DNA of 64,000 nt from Campylorhamphus procurvoides (GCA_013396655.1 WBMV01008407.1:1044583-1108582), one strand, 5' to 3'. Counted from the first letter of the stretch, positions 48,801 through 63,556 are shown. The notes: generated from the letters alone by a model not told the origin. Numbers and translations are program-made.

Positions 48801-51800
48801 GAAGTGTCTCTCTGAGGTCTCCTACACAGCTGCATATCTGCACCAGGGACTTTATTTAGCTGATGGTACGTGACTAGTTCTCCAAACTCCTTCCTTCCTT
48901 GTTCCTTTTCTCTTGCTTGTCTCCTTCAGTGGAAAAAGTTGGAACAGATGTTCTCAGGTTTAGCTGGGGTACCCATGAGTCTTTTCTGCTCTGCTTCTCT
49001 CATTCTGTAGCCTCACCACTTACCTACAAATGATATACTGTCTACTTGAGAGCCATGTTTCAGCCCATAACCAGATTAAGTGATTGCATAGCCCGTACTA
49101 GCTGGTGTTTGGCTAAGAGTGATTTCAGGGGATTTGCATTTGATCTGTTGCTTGACCTTTTGGAAAGAAAAATTATGTCTTCTATGCCTAGACAAGAATA
49201 TTAACTGTATACCAAAAAGTTGTACAGCTCTGTATTTCCACCATGGGCATTTTGGACATTCTCTTTTCTGTTCTGCCTTGTTGAATTTTATTGTTAGCAT
49301 CCTTTCAAAGTGTAGCAATTGAAAATTTGTCTTTGGAGCTCAATTCCTGCCATCAAAGTAACAAAAAAATCTCCTAGTATTTGTTAGCAGGGGAGGGAAT
49401 TTGCACCAGCAGAGATGTGCCCAGAAAGCAATAGCAGTACTTTTTTTTTTTCTCACAGTTTGTAATGTCACTCCTTTTAATAGGGCTGATCCTGAGGCAT
49501 CAGTTCCTAATTACTCTAGGGTGATTAAAGATACACATATCCCAACTGTTTCTGCCCTCACTCCTCCCTCCCCACCATATCAAAAGCTGTAAGAGGAAAA
49601 ACTGTTTCCCCACTCACCTTCAGTCTGTTGCTGAACACAAAGCTGTTTGTACTCAATGGTTGTGGATGCTGCAGTCAAGGGTGCGATGTTGTAGCTTTCC
49701 ACAAACTACTCTGGAAGCACCTGAGATGGATGAAGCCATCATCCTTCCATGACCCTTGGTGATCTCGCCTGCTCTTCAGTGCCATGGCTTCTGAGGCTTC
49801 ACACAGTGGCTATCTCAGCTGCTGCCATTGCTGGACTGCCCTGAGGAACATCACTGGGACCTTGTTAAAAACCTCTGAATAAGTGATTTGTTGTTACATC
49901 GCGTATAAGTGTCTGCAAGTTCCAGGATGGGCTTGGGGCAAAAGCAGAGGGTGGGAGATCAGAACTCCTTCCTCACCCTGAAAAAAGCCAGGAGGGTAGC
50001 CCAAAACCAAAATGCTGACAACTGTGTGTATGGTGCATTACTCTTGGTGGGATTAGTGTTTGCTCAAGTCCCAGTTTTGATCCACAGCATTTTGTGTCTG
50101 GTGGTTCTTTGGCCTGTGCAGGGTTTGGGAGCAGAGGAGAGCCCCTAACTCCAGAAGCCCATATTGGCTTTTGGTGCATCAGGCCTTTTTATGTGGCTTG
50201 GGATGCCAAGCCTGGGTCCTTCTTAGCCTCCAGGGACAACTGAATAAAGGACATGTTATACTCCTGGATCTTCAGTATCAGCCCTTTCCTCAGGACGAAG
50301 ATACTCCACAAAAGAGCTGTGCAACTAATATTTTGAGAAAAAAAGTGCCACAATTAATTAAAGGAAACATTATGAACACAATCCGAATTGAAACCATGCA
50401 AGCTAAGCAGAGAAAAGATCTAGGCAAAAACAAGTAATGCTGAGTTCCTGAGCATGGAGCATGTTTCTGTCTGGGGCAGGTGATGGCAGGGCTGTGTGGC
50501 CCAGGCTGAGAGGCATGTGGAGCAGAGGGAGAGCCCAGGCCTGAGCACAGAAGGGCTGAGCAAGCAGTGAAGGCACCCAGGGCATTTTCTAGCCTTGCTT
50601 CCAGCAGTACATTCACACAGCCTTGTGCCTCAAGACACCTCCAGTGCCTCCAAGGGCCACTCTGTCCGACTATTAAATCACCCTGAGTCCATCATCTATC
50701 TGGAAAAGGACTGTCTTCTGCCTAAAACTGTTGTCATCTCTTGGCTATTTGGGTCCTGCCCATCTGACTTTTCCTCCCATCTCTGGTTTTGAGCAATTGT
50801 GAAGGTCCTGGTGGTGCTCCAAGCAGCACCATCTTTTTCGTTCTGTATTCCATGGCCAGGCAAAAGCCTTGGTACTGTCTATAGGTGTTTATGTCCTTCT
50901 TGCTGAAGAATAATAGTTCTATTATTGCATATCTATCACCCTGCTGTTCCTGAATGCCATCCTCTTGCTCACCTTCAGTAGGGGCTGGGTTTTTCTTCCC
51001 AGTGGCTGGAATTTGTGGTGTTTTTGTTTGGGGTCTTTTGTAGGAAGGGTAAGGTGAAAATGAAGGACTGTAAAGAAACCAGAAATATGTGTCTTCATTT
51101 ATCCCCTTTTAAACCTGTGTGAAATCTCTGACCATTTCTCCTGGTTGTTAAGGCCTGTACATCTGCCACAGACAGAAACAAAACCCTGAGTGACAACATT
51201 CCTGAACCAGGAAACTTTGAACTCTGTATTGCCTGTACCCAAATGTAATGTCTTCTAACATTTCATTTGAATTGGGCAGCAGATAGGAGACAGGAAAACA
51301 GACCCAGCTCTTTAAGGTAAGGCTCAGATTAAATCTTTCATTTTACACTCTGTGCAGATTTTATCTCCTAAATATTTGATGTTATCCTTTAAATGCCTAC
51401 TTCCTGGCTCTTCATTTTGCAGGTGATGAGAACAGATCTGGTCTAGCAACTCCGTATCTTCTGAACAGACCACAGCGTATACTTGTGCTGGTAGTCACAG
51501 CTTCCTTGATGGAGGAAATGAAAGGAATCAAGTTTGTCACCATCTTGGTGATAAGAGAAATTCAATGCTTTCGTTGCCTACGCAAGCAGAGAGTCTCTTT
51601 TTAATCTCATAGTACTAAGAGCAAATGAGTTTACCTCCAGATCTCCTACCATGGATTCATAACACATCCTACATTCATCACATAGAAGACTGAATAAATA
51701 ATGTATGAAAAATGCCTCCTAGCTATGAGTGGCATCGTTATTATAAGAACACATAGCATTTCAGACTTGAGAAACTCACTGAAATAAGTTCTAAAATAGC

Positions 51801-54800
51801 TGCCATAAAAATTCACAGAAGGCTGGTATGAAATAGAGATGGCTTCTTTCCACCAGAAACATCGACAAGCTATTAGAAACTGGGAAAAAAACCCTATTAT
51901 AACTATCACAGAAACAGTAGAAGTAAGAAACAGCCAGTGCTGCAAAAGCACCTCACACCCAGTGCTGCCAGTGGGTTTACTGGGTGATGGGTATGAGCCC
52001 ACCCAGTTCGCACAGACACTTCAGTCCCTGCTGTGAGGCAGCAGCCCAGCTGCAGGATGACAGTCACACAGTAGTTAGGCCTTTATTACTACATTTTAAT
52101 TACAGCATTCTCAGAAAAGGAGAACCTCCCCATCTCTAATTTCCACACCTGCTGGATAAATTGGTGAGGGAATGCCAACCTGATGAGAAATGTCCCTGGC
52201 TTTAACCTTAACAGTGCACCTCCTACTGGCATTTTAAGATTGTGATTTGGGGCCTACACAGCCATTTCAGCTTTGCTGTGTGCCTGTCAGCCCTTTAGAT
52301 GACAAGTGGGTTTGTCCCTTGAACATACTGCTGGCAGCTGGTCTGGTGGGGCAGAGCTGAGGAAGGGTGGTGCAAAGAGCTGCTGCCTGTGCGAGGAAGG
52401 GCTGCTGTGTGGGCTGCCCCTGTCAGCCTGCTGCTGAGCTAATGCCTCGGCAGGGTTTGCCAGGGATGACAGACAAAGTAACAGCGTGGAAGTACTAAAA
52501 AGCCAGTTACAAAAGAAACTACATTAATGCACTGCACAGAGCTAGACATATATCTGCTGTTGGGTTTTGAGCAGTGAAATGAATAAAGACAACAAATGAG
52601 GAGTGAAATCTACTATAAGTGGTTTGTAAGTCTTTCAGTCAGAATCCTGTACACCTTTGTATGCAGGAAAGTACTCAGAGTAAATAGCTTTGTAGCAGTT
52701 CCTTTGCTCATGAGGGTTTTGTGTGTCTTCAGCAAATTTCATGTCTCTTGTTGGTTCTCTTAAAACTAGTTGTGGCATGTAGGCATCTTCCTGACATGAG
52801 CAGAGCTGCCTCACTGCCATCTGCTCCCTAAAGTGCTGATGAAAAAGAGTTATTTGCATCCAGTTAAGAGTTATTTGAGTCAGTTGTCCCAAGGCACTGA
52901 ATCCTTCATGAGCTTCTATTTGTATTTGAGTAATTAATCAAAGCAATTATTTAGCTGCTCCCAACACATGCAAAGTATTAACAATATTGTATATCAACAA
53001 TTCCTGCCTTAATACACTTTAATTACTCAATTTCCCAGTTACCAGTTGACTATATGAAAAGGGAGCAACACCACATATGAGCAGAGCGCTCACTGCTAGA
53101 GGAAACGAGTGGGATGATCATTTAGGATGCTTCAATTCTGACACTTGGAAAGACCTGGACGACCATTCCTAGTTGCAAAATAAGAGGAAAGGTCTGAAAA
53201 GGGATCTGATGCTTGGTGTATTCTGTACTTCTATTACTGACAAATAGCACAGAAAATTGCATTTGCTGCCAAACGGAGTCAGGATGTCAGTGCATGGTGA
53301 TTGGGTCATGTTGTCTGAGCCTTTCTTACAACAGGTTTTAGATTGAATGATCTCAGCTTTTTGCTTGGAGACTGAAGGCTTTTTATGTCATTCTAGTTGA
53401 AATAAAATCTGCTCCTTGCTGAAAATTAATTATTGAGCATTCTGCCACCTTATGATATATTTATATGCTCTTGGGAACCTCTCTCTGGTAGAGCACAGAA
53501 AGCATCATCTTAAACACAGCTCGGCAAGAGAAGTGCCCATCTCTGCCTTGTGATGCCTGTCCTGCAAGTAGATCAGGAGGTGATGTTATCCACAGACAGT
53601 GGGTAGTGCCCACAGTGGGTATGCCTGTTACTGAATCTTCTGAGCACTGGCTATGAAACGGAAGATAAAGAGAACCCTTGTGTTCAGGATGGGCTGCTAC
53701 TCTTACACAAAGTGCTTTACTGAATGGGCTTTCCTTAAATTCAGGTTAAATGAGCACTGTGTAAGCCTGCAAGGAGCTGTATTCCATTCTCCACTGAGGT
53801 TCACAGCTGGGTTCATCCTACACAAGCGTACTTTCCAGGGGCATGCCAGGCACCATGACTGGCATCTACCATAGAACCCTTGTTCTCTCTTCCTGCCCCC
53901 AAAGAGACAAACCTGTGCAGTGGAGTGTTTCGGTGACCTGTTCGCTTCTGGCTAGTGTGAGTTTTTTTAACAAATCTAATTTTAATGTCATGTGTGTCTT
54001 GGGAAAGGGCATCTAATAAAGAGCAGTCTGGGCTGGGGTCTAGATCATGGAAGATCACCAGCTATTGCAGTAATCCTCTCCAACAGCATAAGCCAGCCAC
54101 TGAGGAACATGCATACCTATCCCAGGTGTGTTTGCTGAACTCATTGGGTAGTGGAGCAAGCAAGTGAGGGGTGAGAGCTCACCCACCATCAGGTCTGACA
54201 AATGGAGGCTGTCCTGGGCAGCATAGCTTTGCTCCACTTTCCCTGTTCTCAGAAAAGAAGGCTTGGGCAAACAAGAGTTCTTCACCCCTGCTTGTTCAAG
54301 ATCACTAGGGCCAGGCAGGGTCACTTGGCTACAGCTGAAGGTGAGAGATGAAGAAACAGGAAAGCATGGGCTGAAAGCTCAGTGTTTTGCTTCTGTGGTA
54401 GCTCTCTCTCTTTCACTCTTGAAAAGCCATTAAGAAAGTAAAACCCACAAACTCACAGGGCTGGGTCAGTCCTTCTGTTGCTGTTACGCTGTTAACATAT
54501 TTTGTGATCCTCCTACGCTGAGTTTCTTTCTTCTTATACTTGACCTTGACTGCTTGAGGAAAAAAATTATCTGGCAACTTCAAATTCAGTGATTCATTCC
54601 ATAAGTTATTGTATCTTCTAAAGCGCAATCTACTCCAAAGTCCTAATTGTAGGCTTATTGCCTACCTCAAAAGTTTACTTTTGGCCTTGAAAATGGAAAC
54701 ATCCATGTTCAGGCAGACTTACAGAGCTGGGCCTGCAAACGCAGTGGTGATGGATTGCTTACCTAACTGCTAAAGTAAGTGGGGATCAGAGGGGATTTCT

Positions 54801-57032
54801 TTAAAGCCTTAAAAATAAGACCATTTTCCTTGCTTTAATCAATCATGAGTCCCCACACAGTGCAGGGACAAGTGGGAAGAGGCCTGGGAAGAGGTATTTA
54901 GCTGAGTTGGTGCTAGGCAGTGTCCCAGCCTCAAGGAGCAAGGAGAGAAGAAAAAGAGTCAGGCTGTCAGTCAGACAAGGTACTCAAAGAGAAAACCTCA
55001 ATAAATGTGAAAAAATTTAAGAATTAAAATTTTATGGAAATCTCCATTCCTAAGCCCCTAGATGAGGAGGCTCACAGGGGTTTCCTTCCCTCCTCCAGCT
55101 TCCCTGCTGCCTGCAGCAACATCCTCCCTGCACGGCAATGCCCCAGTTTGTCTTCTCTGTTCATTAGCTGCAGGTTGGAACAGCAAACTTTCTGTGTGGA
55201 AATAACATTGCTTGAATGCTAAGAGGAAAAAGTCATCATCATTTGCTTTTAGGAAGGAAACCAGCAAAACCAAAGGGCTTGGATTAACTCAATTGTTTAT
55301 TCAAGATGCAATATCAACTCATGAGTGTAACCATGTTTGGTTCATGGCCAGCTGTGTAGGCCTGGCTGTGTTTCAGCTGGGGGGGCTTTCCTGTTCACCC
55401 TGCATACAGGAGGTGTGTGGTGCTGGAGGAGATCCCCCCACATTTCCCACAGCAGCCTCCATTTTCACAAACAGCTTTCCAGGCTCTGCTGGCCACACCT
55501 GGAATCCCTAACATAAACTTGTCTGCCTAGCATCTTTCTTTAGTCTCTTCTAAGTCTTAAATTTACCAGAAAAGTTGCCAGCAAGATTCAGAGACCAGAT
55601 TGAGATTAATTTAAAATCTGGCTGATGAAAGAAGGCTCAGACAGAGCCAATGCTGCACTGAATATGTCACCAGCTGCCTTTCTTCTCTGCTCTGCTCCAA
55701 AAGACAGCCTATCTACTTCAAACAGGCAGCCTTCCTTTTCCACCTTTCTCAGATGTTTTTAAGCAACCTAGTTTCACTGGAGAGCAGTCCATGGGGGCTG
55801 GGGTTTCTTACTTTGAAAATGTGAGATCTTCTGGGCTTCAGCTACCACGAGAGTGCCAGTCACCAAAAGCAGGCAGTTTTGGATGGTTACCAAATCTGTG
55901 GCAGAGGCAATTTTCCACGGGGAGGAGAAAGGTTCAGAAATTGTTCTCAGCCAGCTTGGTCCACACTGTGAAACCCTTGCAAAAAGGAAATGGTCTTCCT
56001 ACATGTTGGTTTTGACATCGCCATCCTGTTTCCTGCTTATATTTCAGCATGCTAATTGCTTGGAAAGGTGGGGGGTAAAAAATCTTATACTTAGATCTTT
56101 GTGTAGGTGCTGTTGCTAAGATGCGTGATGGGAAAAAAAAAAATCCTTTTTTCTTTTTTTTTTACTTTGCATCTTAGCCCCACCCTGTCCAAACTATGCA
56201 GAGGAGTAGGGAGGAGGAGTACCATGCCCGTCACACACCAGCCTGGGGTCTGGCAGGAGGGAAGGGTGCTGTGGCAGGAGGCAAATAGCCACTGAGAGGT
56301 GGGGAGAGTCTCTTCCTAAGTCTTTGCCTTGCACCATGGTGATGGCAAAGATGAGCTGTTGCATCCTGGGCAGGGCCTGCTGCTATCCACTAAGACAGTA
56401 CTTGCTCAGGCTCCTCCATCCCTGCCACCCTCCCTGAGTGCTTTCATCTCTTTGCACAACTCCAGGACTGGGTGCACAATGTGAAGTCAAACTGAGATAA
56501 AATACACTCTCTCCCCCACTCCCACCCCTGAAATTTTTTCAGGTTTTTTGGTAGCAGAGAACATAAAGTAGGGCACGCTTATGTGTCTTCCACACTAGCT
56601 GCTTTGTCACTCATTGTAGATCACTTCTTTGCTATCACCAATTTCTTCTCTTTTCTGCAGTTTTGAAGCCTGTGTTGAGGTCATTAGATCAATCACAACC
56701 CTGCTCTGCCCTATTAAGAAAGAGCCGTCCCTATCCTGCTAGGGATATGGTAGTTTGTTTCTGGTTTTCATTTTGGCCAGCTTGTGTTATTTTCTACCAA
56801 CCATGAATATTACTTCTGAATTGCCTGTTGTGTAAAATAATAAAATTCATTAACACCATACTGAGCCATTTTTTGTTTACTTTGAGAAACTAACTCCATG
56901 GTCCACTGCTGCTTAGGAGAGCCTCACATTAGTTTCAACATGTCTCTGTGTGTGTATATGGTCTCTACACAGGGGTTAAACTTGCTAGAAAAAGAATATT
57001 CAGGAGATGCAAACAGGAAGAAAAATAATTGC
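42883..57032. other. gene-free stretch
   Basis: Fourteen kilobases with no convincing exon or CpG island. Poly-T runs lie at about 44222-44240 and 45301-45322. A 16-bp tandem pair (CTCAATGAGACATTTT) is at 46421-46452, and an A-run/T-run pair at about 56132-56163 could fold back. The 160-codon plus frame at 44393-44875 has no family or splice support. Confidence 0.5.
46421..46452 (+). repeat. 16-bp tandem duplication
   Basis: Two adjacent copies of CTCAATGAGACATTTY, differing only in the last base. Confidence 0.9.
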
Positions 57033-60000
57033 ATGAAGTGCCACATTTTGCAGAAACTCTTGTTGCTATTTTTACTTTTTCTGTGTTGTACCGCTCTCTC
57101 TGAAGTTGCTCTCTCAGCAAACAAGGCCAGGATGAAAGACAGGCTGATTAACAAAATCAAGGCTGCTGAAGAATCACTGATGCAGTGGGTGGTGATCTTT
57201 TCCTGAGCCAGCTAAGTATTAGTGCAGCAGTGCAGCAATGCAGCAGGAGGGACCCAAAATCCTCACCATTTACAGTCAGTGGAAGACTTTAGATACATTG
57301 TACAAGTAAAATTTGTTCAGGATACTATGGCCAACAGAAGTCATAATTTAAAGGTGGAAAAGCTGCTCTTTCCGTCTCAAACTATCTTTTGGGAGTAGAG
57401 AATTGCAGAGGTATTCAAATGTTTGCAGGGATTTCCTCATTCTGATACTCTACAAATGCTATCATTGTTTGTCCATCTAGTTGACAGAACTTCTTCCTTA
57501 AAGATGGAAAGATGGCTGTGGCTTTTCCCTACTTTCTTCTGAGGGGTCCCAAATCCTCATCCCTTCTATTGACCTTCTGTTCCTTGAAGGGGAGGGAGAA
57601 GTGTTACTCTTCAGGTAAAAGCAAACAAGATGACAAAAGGCAAATAGGTCTGCTGTGGTTATGACACTGTTTCTGAGCTGCTAGTCACTCCAATAAATTG
57701 CAAAAAGTGAGACACTGCTAAAACCCAAAAAATTAAAAATCCTCTTTTCTGTCCTGTTTCATAGGAGTAAAAATAAAGGAATGCCTTCAGGAGAGCTATT
57801 AGCAGCCCTGTGCCCATCCAGCCCCCATGCATGCCCTGTACCACTTGCTCAAGGAGGAAGGCAGGCAGGGTGGGGATGCCTTGCGGTGAGATTTCCTTTA
57901 CCACAGGTTCCGTTCTCAGCTGTGCTTTTATTCTAGGGCTTCAGAAAAAGGAGAAGTAAATCCTGCTGTTGCAATTATTCAGAGAACTCGATCCCAGAGA
58001 GGTACCAATGTACCAAGAGGTTGCAAATACAAAGCAGGGATATTTTTCAGAACAAGTTCTCAAAAAGCTACCTGAAATAGAAAACAGAATAGGCTGCTCT
58101 CAATTTAACTTTTTTTTGTCCTTAAAAAAAGTGTTCTCCTCTACTTCCTTTAGAACCAATTGTTTGTTTTTCTAAACCCAAGATGCTCCCGTTTTAATAC
58201 AACAGACTGTGCCATGATCGCCTGCAGTGCATGGTTTGTAACAAGTAACTGGGGAAGGATCAAAAGCTTGAGTGCTGTCATTGCCACTAAGTTTAGGCTT
58301 AAATGCTCAGATTCCCTGGGACCTTGGTACTAGGTGTCAGGAACACATGGCCTGGAAGAGAGCAGCTAAGTCAGGATGAATATCAGCAAAGGTTTCATAG
58401 AAAAGACTGATCTAGAAACCAAACTACCTTGCTTGTGTTTCCAGCCTAGGGGGAAGCTGATGCCACACTGTCTTTGCTATTACCTGTGTGAGCTAGACTG
58501 AAGTGATGCCTTTCTACAAAACAGGACGTTCAAGGTTCAGGGCTGTTCCAGCTCTTGAAGATATAGAGTCTGTGTTAATGAAACTTTCCATCTGACCATT
58601 CAGATGGGAGTGACAATCTCTCTGGCAGTCACACTACCATCGCCTGAGACTTTAACAGCTGACTCTGAAGCCCCTTTGCCAGAAGAAACTCCAGTGAACC
58701 AGTGGGTCCCCCATTTGATTCCATACACACACCAGACTCACACGGGCAAATTTCCCTTATTCCTCAGTCCTAGGTTTCCCATAGCAGACTCTCAGATGTC
58801 TGCCTCCTTTAAGTACTTTAATCATGGTGAAGTGACACAGTAACAGCTCAAAATGGGGTCGGAGGGATCCCAAACAAAGGAATCCCTGGACTTTTACACC
58901 CTTACAGTCTGTGCTCCTGCTCTTCATGTGCCTTTTGATCCAGTGGTGATTTGTGGTCTGGGGTCTTCTTGCTTGGTTCTGCAGAGTCTCTGTGTGACTG
59001 GCCACACCCCAGCCAGCCAGTGCCGCAGGTCTGGCTTGCCTTTTCTTAGAATAAAGGTCAATGTCTCTGACATTTCCCACCACCCAGGGGCACAATGTAC
59101 AGCTTGCACACCCAGCTAGCTGCACGAAGCATATTCCTCAACATTTGTCAGAGAAAAGCCTGCCAGAGAGGACCTATGGTGCTGGAAACCTTTCTGTAAC
59201 ACCATTTGGAAGCAAAGGCACTGCCTGAATTTCATAGTCCTGCCTGAAATATTATTTGCAGCAGCAATTTTTTCAGTCCCTGCTAAGTGGTGCTCTGCAA
59301 GAAAGCCACAGAATCTTGTTAAGCAGTAATTTATAGCATTCTAGGGACTGACGAAAAGCATGCATTGTAGGCAAGGGGGAAATGCTGAGACTTGGCAGTG
59401 TCCTGGGGATGGAAGCAGCTAAATCTAAGTCAAACTGCTCCTTTGGGAGCTGTCCCAGGCAGGGTCCAAGCCATCTCACAACTAAAGCTGCCCATCTCAC
59501 CCAAAGTTTGCAGGAATATGGGAGAATGTCTCAAAAAAATGTCTTTGGCAGAGGAAAAAAAACCCATGTTGTCTTTCAAAACATTCAGGATCAGTACTGT
59601 CAAGAACCACCTCAGAGCAGCAGAAAGAACACCGCTGATTGGAGCTGGAAGAAGCAGAGAGGAGCAGGGGGGAAGGCCAACTCCTGAACTCCTTCTGGCA
59701 GCTGGAGAAAGTGGAAACGTGGTGTGCACAATGAAGATCAGCAAAGGCCCCTAAACTGAATAGTCTACAAGCAGAATTATTAATTTGAAGGAAAGGCATT
59801 CATCTACAGACATCATTTGCTTGACAGTGTGACCTGGGAGTCTAAAATAAATGACTCAGGGCTTTCACTCCATTTCTAATAGTCTACCTAAAAGGGAAAA
59901 CAGGGAATTCATATCTTTAAGGAATATTACTAAAATATTGCTGTGAATCATCTTGTGATATCCTTTGCCAGGGATGGAAGACAAATAGCTGAACAATGAG

Positions 60001-61029
60001 ATTAATTTCTTCCCTGTGTTTCCTCCAACACTATAGGGGAAAAATTGCTTGATTAACAAGTGCTATGGTAGAGAAAATTGGAAAGATCTTGTGACTTTGG
60101 CATAGGCATTAGAATATTGTATAGAACCCTTTAGTCAATCTTAGAATTTGTTGACATTGATAAAAATATTATATAATTGATGCGTAACCCTTAGTAATAC
60201 ATAAGGTTTTGATGCTTAGCAGGATTGAGCATATTTGTTGGTTATTCTTGGGATAACATCAGCTTCCATGTTATTATGGTATGCAAATTGCTTCTCTTTA
60301 ACAATTTATGGAACCAATCTGAAGTACTTCTGAGAGAAACCCATGGGATTTAATAATCAAAGGATGAAAAAATCCATCATCTGTTCTTTGCTGATGACAA
60401 TGACCTCACTGGACCACAGAGGAAGAGGTGTGAAAATAACTAAGAAGAAAGAATGAAGGCAAAAGCAACCAGACATGAGGATGTCTTATAGACGCAGGAA
60501 GATAGCAGGGATACTGAAATCAGTTGAAACAGCAAAAATATTCCCATCTCAGTCAAGAGCCACTGGAATGTGCTGGACCCCTCAAACAGTGGGAAAATTT
60601 AACACTCAGCTATGTGTCACTGAGAAATAAATCTAACAAGTAGAAATCCTGCATTACTCAATTGCTGCTGTAGCAAAACAGCATTGGAGTCTAACCTCAA
60701 GAGATCCCCTACTCCCACTGCCCTCCCTAAGGCAGAATCAACTATTCTTATATTATTCCCAATAGCTACTTGTCTACTCTGTTCTTCAAAAGATTTACAT
60801 ATGCTTTGTAAGTCAAAGCAGCACTCGGATTCACTCAGTGCTGACTCACCCAAGCACTCTCTTTTGCTGCTTCAATGGCTTGACTGTTTTAAAGTGCGTT
60901 TTTTCCTAACTTGCTTCTCCCTAGTTTCTTCTAATTTGCTACTTAATCCACCTCCTAATTTGCTTCCTTCATTCTGTTGTCTAAGTTCATGGCACCTTTT
61001 GCACCACAAAGATGAAAAAGAGGGCTTGA
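57033..61029. other. no supported gene; contains small open frames
   Basis: A 57-codon frame at 57033-57206 begins with a textbook signal-peptide-like stretch and is treated as a finding. Plus frames at 58604-58843 (Thr/Pro/Glu-rich, preceded by an acceptor-like CCATTCAG) and 59392-59754 lack further support. Confidence 0.45.
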
Positions 61030-61665
61030 CTACTGCTCTTACCTCCTGTATTCATCCTCTCTCCAGTTTCTCCAATCTTTTCCTTATTTTCTTGTTTCCT
61101 AGCCCTCAGAGCAGTCTGGTCACTCCCCTCAGGACTGTCTCCAAACAGTCTTTATCCTCCTTGAACTGAGATGCCTGAAAACCACGTCCTGCCTTGGCAG
61201 AGGCCTTATTAACCTCAAACACAGTGCCTGAATTACTTTATGTCTCTGCCTTTGATCACACCTGATGGCAAGCTGCCACCCAGCTGCCTCCATTCTCCTT
61301 TCTGAAAATGTGATACTTAAGCAGCCATTCCTCAGCCTGTGTTTGTGAAGATTAGTCTTCCTAGAACATAGAACTTCACAGCTCACTCTCTTGCATTTAA
61401 TTGTTTCCAGACTGCTTCTCCAGCTTGTCACTATTAGTTTGAATTTTGATTCTGTCTTTCAGCATACGTACACTCCTGGGAAGCCTGGCATCTGCAATTG
61501 TAATGAGTGTGATCATATCCATTGTAGGATATTAAATACCATCTAGGATATTAAAGTGTATGTTGAATAATACCAGATCCAAGGCTAAGCCCTGCAAAAT
61601 CATGCTTGACAATTTTCTTATCTATTGATAATGAACCACTTGATAGCTATGCAACTGAGCACAGT
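61030..61665 (-). mobile_element. old, diverged CR1-type LINE fragment
   Basis: Reversed CR1 landmarks appear in the right order: 'ctctctccagtttctccaat', 'agagcagtctggtcac', 'tcctccttgaactgagatgc', then 'cctggcatctgcaattgtaa'. After these come 'aataataccagatccaaggc', the hallmark 'aagccctgcaaaatca', and a segment leading to 'actgagcacagttttca'. These correspond to the reverse-transcriptase-downstream part of CR1/L3-like elements. Divergence is high, with no open frame. Borders are approximate. Confidence 0.72.
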
Positions 61666-63556
61666 TTTCAAGATTATACTCATTCTGTAGAGGTTTCATA
61701 CAGGGTGGCTTTCTTTCTCCCTTTGAATTGAAACAATATTTTGCTATGAGAAGGTAATGATTTATTTTCATAGGCTTAGTGGAATGAAAAAAGTCTGTCT
61801 TAGGAGAAGCTGAAGTCACCTTTGATGGGCTGGTGGGGCGTGCTAAGTATTGTAGATTGTAGCGACACAACTGAATAAACACAAATATAACTCACTGCCA
61901 GGGCATACAATGGTTTCACTGCTCACAGCTGTGGTGGAGAATATGAAGGGAGACCAGTAGGACACCAGCAGCATGTGCTGTGGTTCCTGCTCACTACAAT
62001 GTGTGTGTCTACTGGGGAATTGAGTACAATGCTGTGTGCAGACCTCTCCCCAAGCCCCCAAACCAAGGTGTCCAAGGTGGATGCAGCCAACAGCTGGGCT
62101 GGGGGAGCACCCTGTGGTTCTTCAGCCGTCATGCCTTTTGCATAGTTCAAGTGCATTGAGCTACTTCCCAGAGTGGCACTGTAACCTGCCTGGCACAAGA
62201 GTGCAGTTTTACCAGAGGTCAGCTCCTATACTCACCTTGTTTCCACTGTGTAATGTAGTACAGGGATCCTCAGGAGCCACTGTCCTCTCTGATGGGTGAA
62301 CAGTTCCTGGAGCCCGCTCTTTTTATAGCTCTCCAAAACACATGATGTGTATTTTATAGCCTTGTGAAGATTTGTTCACAGGGCTCCGGTCTGTGAAGTT
62401 GTGTGGAGTGAGTCATGTCTTCTACTGACCTGGCCTGCTGACTCTCCTCCTGGACAGTAAAAGGGAGACTTTCCCCGAAGTTTTCTCTGGAACTGAATAT
62501 CCTTATTTAAAAAAAAAAAAAGAAAGAAAGTGCTTAGATTTTTGGCAAAAATAGTGCAAAAAGTTTCAAGAGTTGGAAAGAAAAAAATTATACTAAGCTC
62601 AGTCAGATACTGACACAGACTGTCTAAACATAATCTAAGTCTCTGGAGTCCCTGTAACTTGCAAATGAGTTAGCAACTAGAAAAGTTATTGTAGCTCCAT
62701 TCTTCAGGTTTCTGAGGAACATATTTTGTGGGAGGACTGAAACTGCAGAATGATCCAGAGCAAAACTTCTACAAGTACTCCAAACCCATGTGAACACTCA
62801 CTTTCCCAAACTGACCAGTATCAACCACCTTTTCCTAGGTTCTCTTTCATACTGTCTCTCCCTCAGGGTTGTCTACCCTTCCTTTACCTCTTCTTTTCCT
62901 TCCTTGTTTTACACATAGATTATCCCCCCAAAATGGAATCTTCACCCCCAAAATAGCCCCAGAACAAAGCAGGGGACTAACTACCGCTCTGACATGCAAC
63001 TTTCTGTTTCTTCAGAACCCTTCTTGTACTGGAACAGGAGGAGGCATAAATCGGGCAAAGCTGTTTCAGACACCTCTCCACTGCACCAGCATAGCAGGGC
63101 AGAAAATGGTCACCTTTTTTCATTAGGAATGTGTTAGCCTTTAGTCTTGTATCTGTACTGTCAGAACACTTGACTTCTCTACTGGGTCAGAAATTCTAAT
63201 AATGTAAGTTGTAGGGGAAGAAGAGTAAGATTGGAGTAATTTAAAGAAGCTGCTCTAAAAGTTATCTCCTCTTGCTTGATCCGCCCTTGTTTTCAACATT
63301 TCCCCGGGCTCCCCTGCCTTCTGCTGACAGGTTCTGAGAGGATGGGTGGTGGCTTTTTCTGAGAGCAGCATCAGATGTGGTTATATGAACAATATGTACC
63401 TGAAAGCTCTGAAGTGGATACAAAATTGATTAGGGGCTTTTTTTGTTCTGGGGTGGGGCTTCATTAGCCAACACGCAAAAAGTTACTGTGTTTTAGAACT
63501 TGAAGCTCAACAAGAAAAAAAGTACTTTTTGATGCAATATAGCTTTGTTTGTTTCA
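61666..63556. other. gene-free stretch
   Basis: No supported gene. A poly-A run with AAAGAAAG units lies at about 62508-62530. A pyrimidine-rich zone around 62840-62915 ends in an acceptor-like TTTTACACATAG, with no exon attached that I can support. Confidence 0.5.

Noticed and set aside
58604..58843. 79-codon Thr/Pro/Glu-rich frame after an acceptor-like CCATTCAG
   Set aside because: The downstream donor is poor and no partner exon was found. It remains a weak possibility only.
60684..61169. 161-codon plus-strand frame
   Set aside because: Its second part is antisense to an old CR1 and the rest is pyrimidine-rich, low-information sequence.
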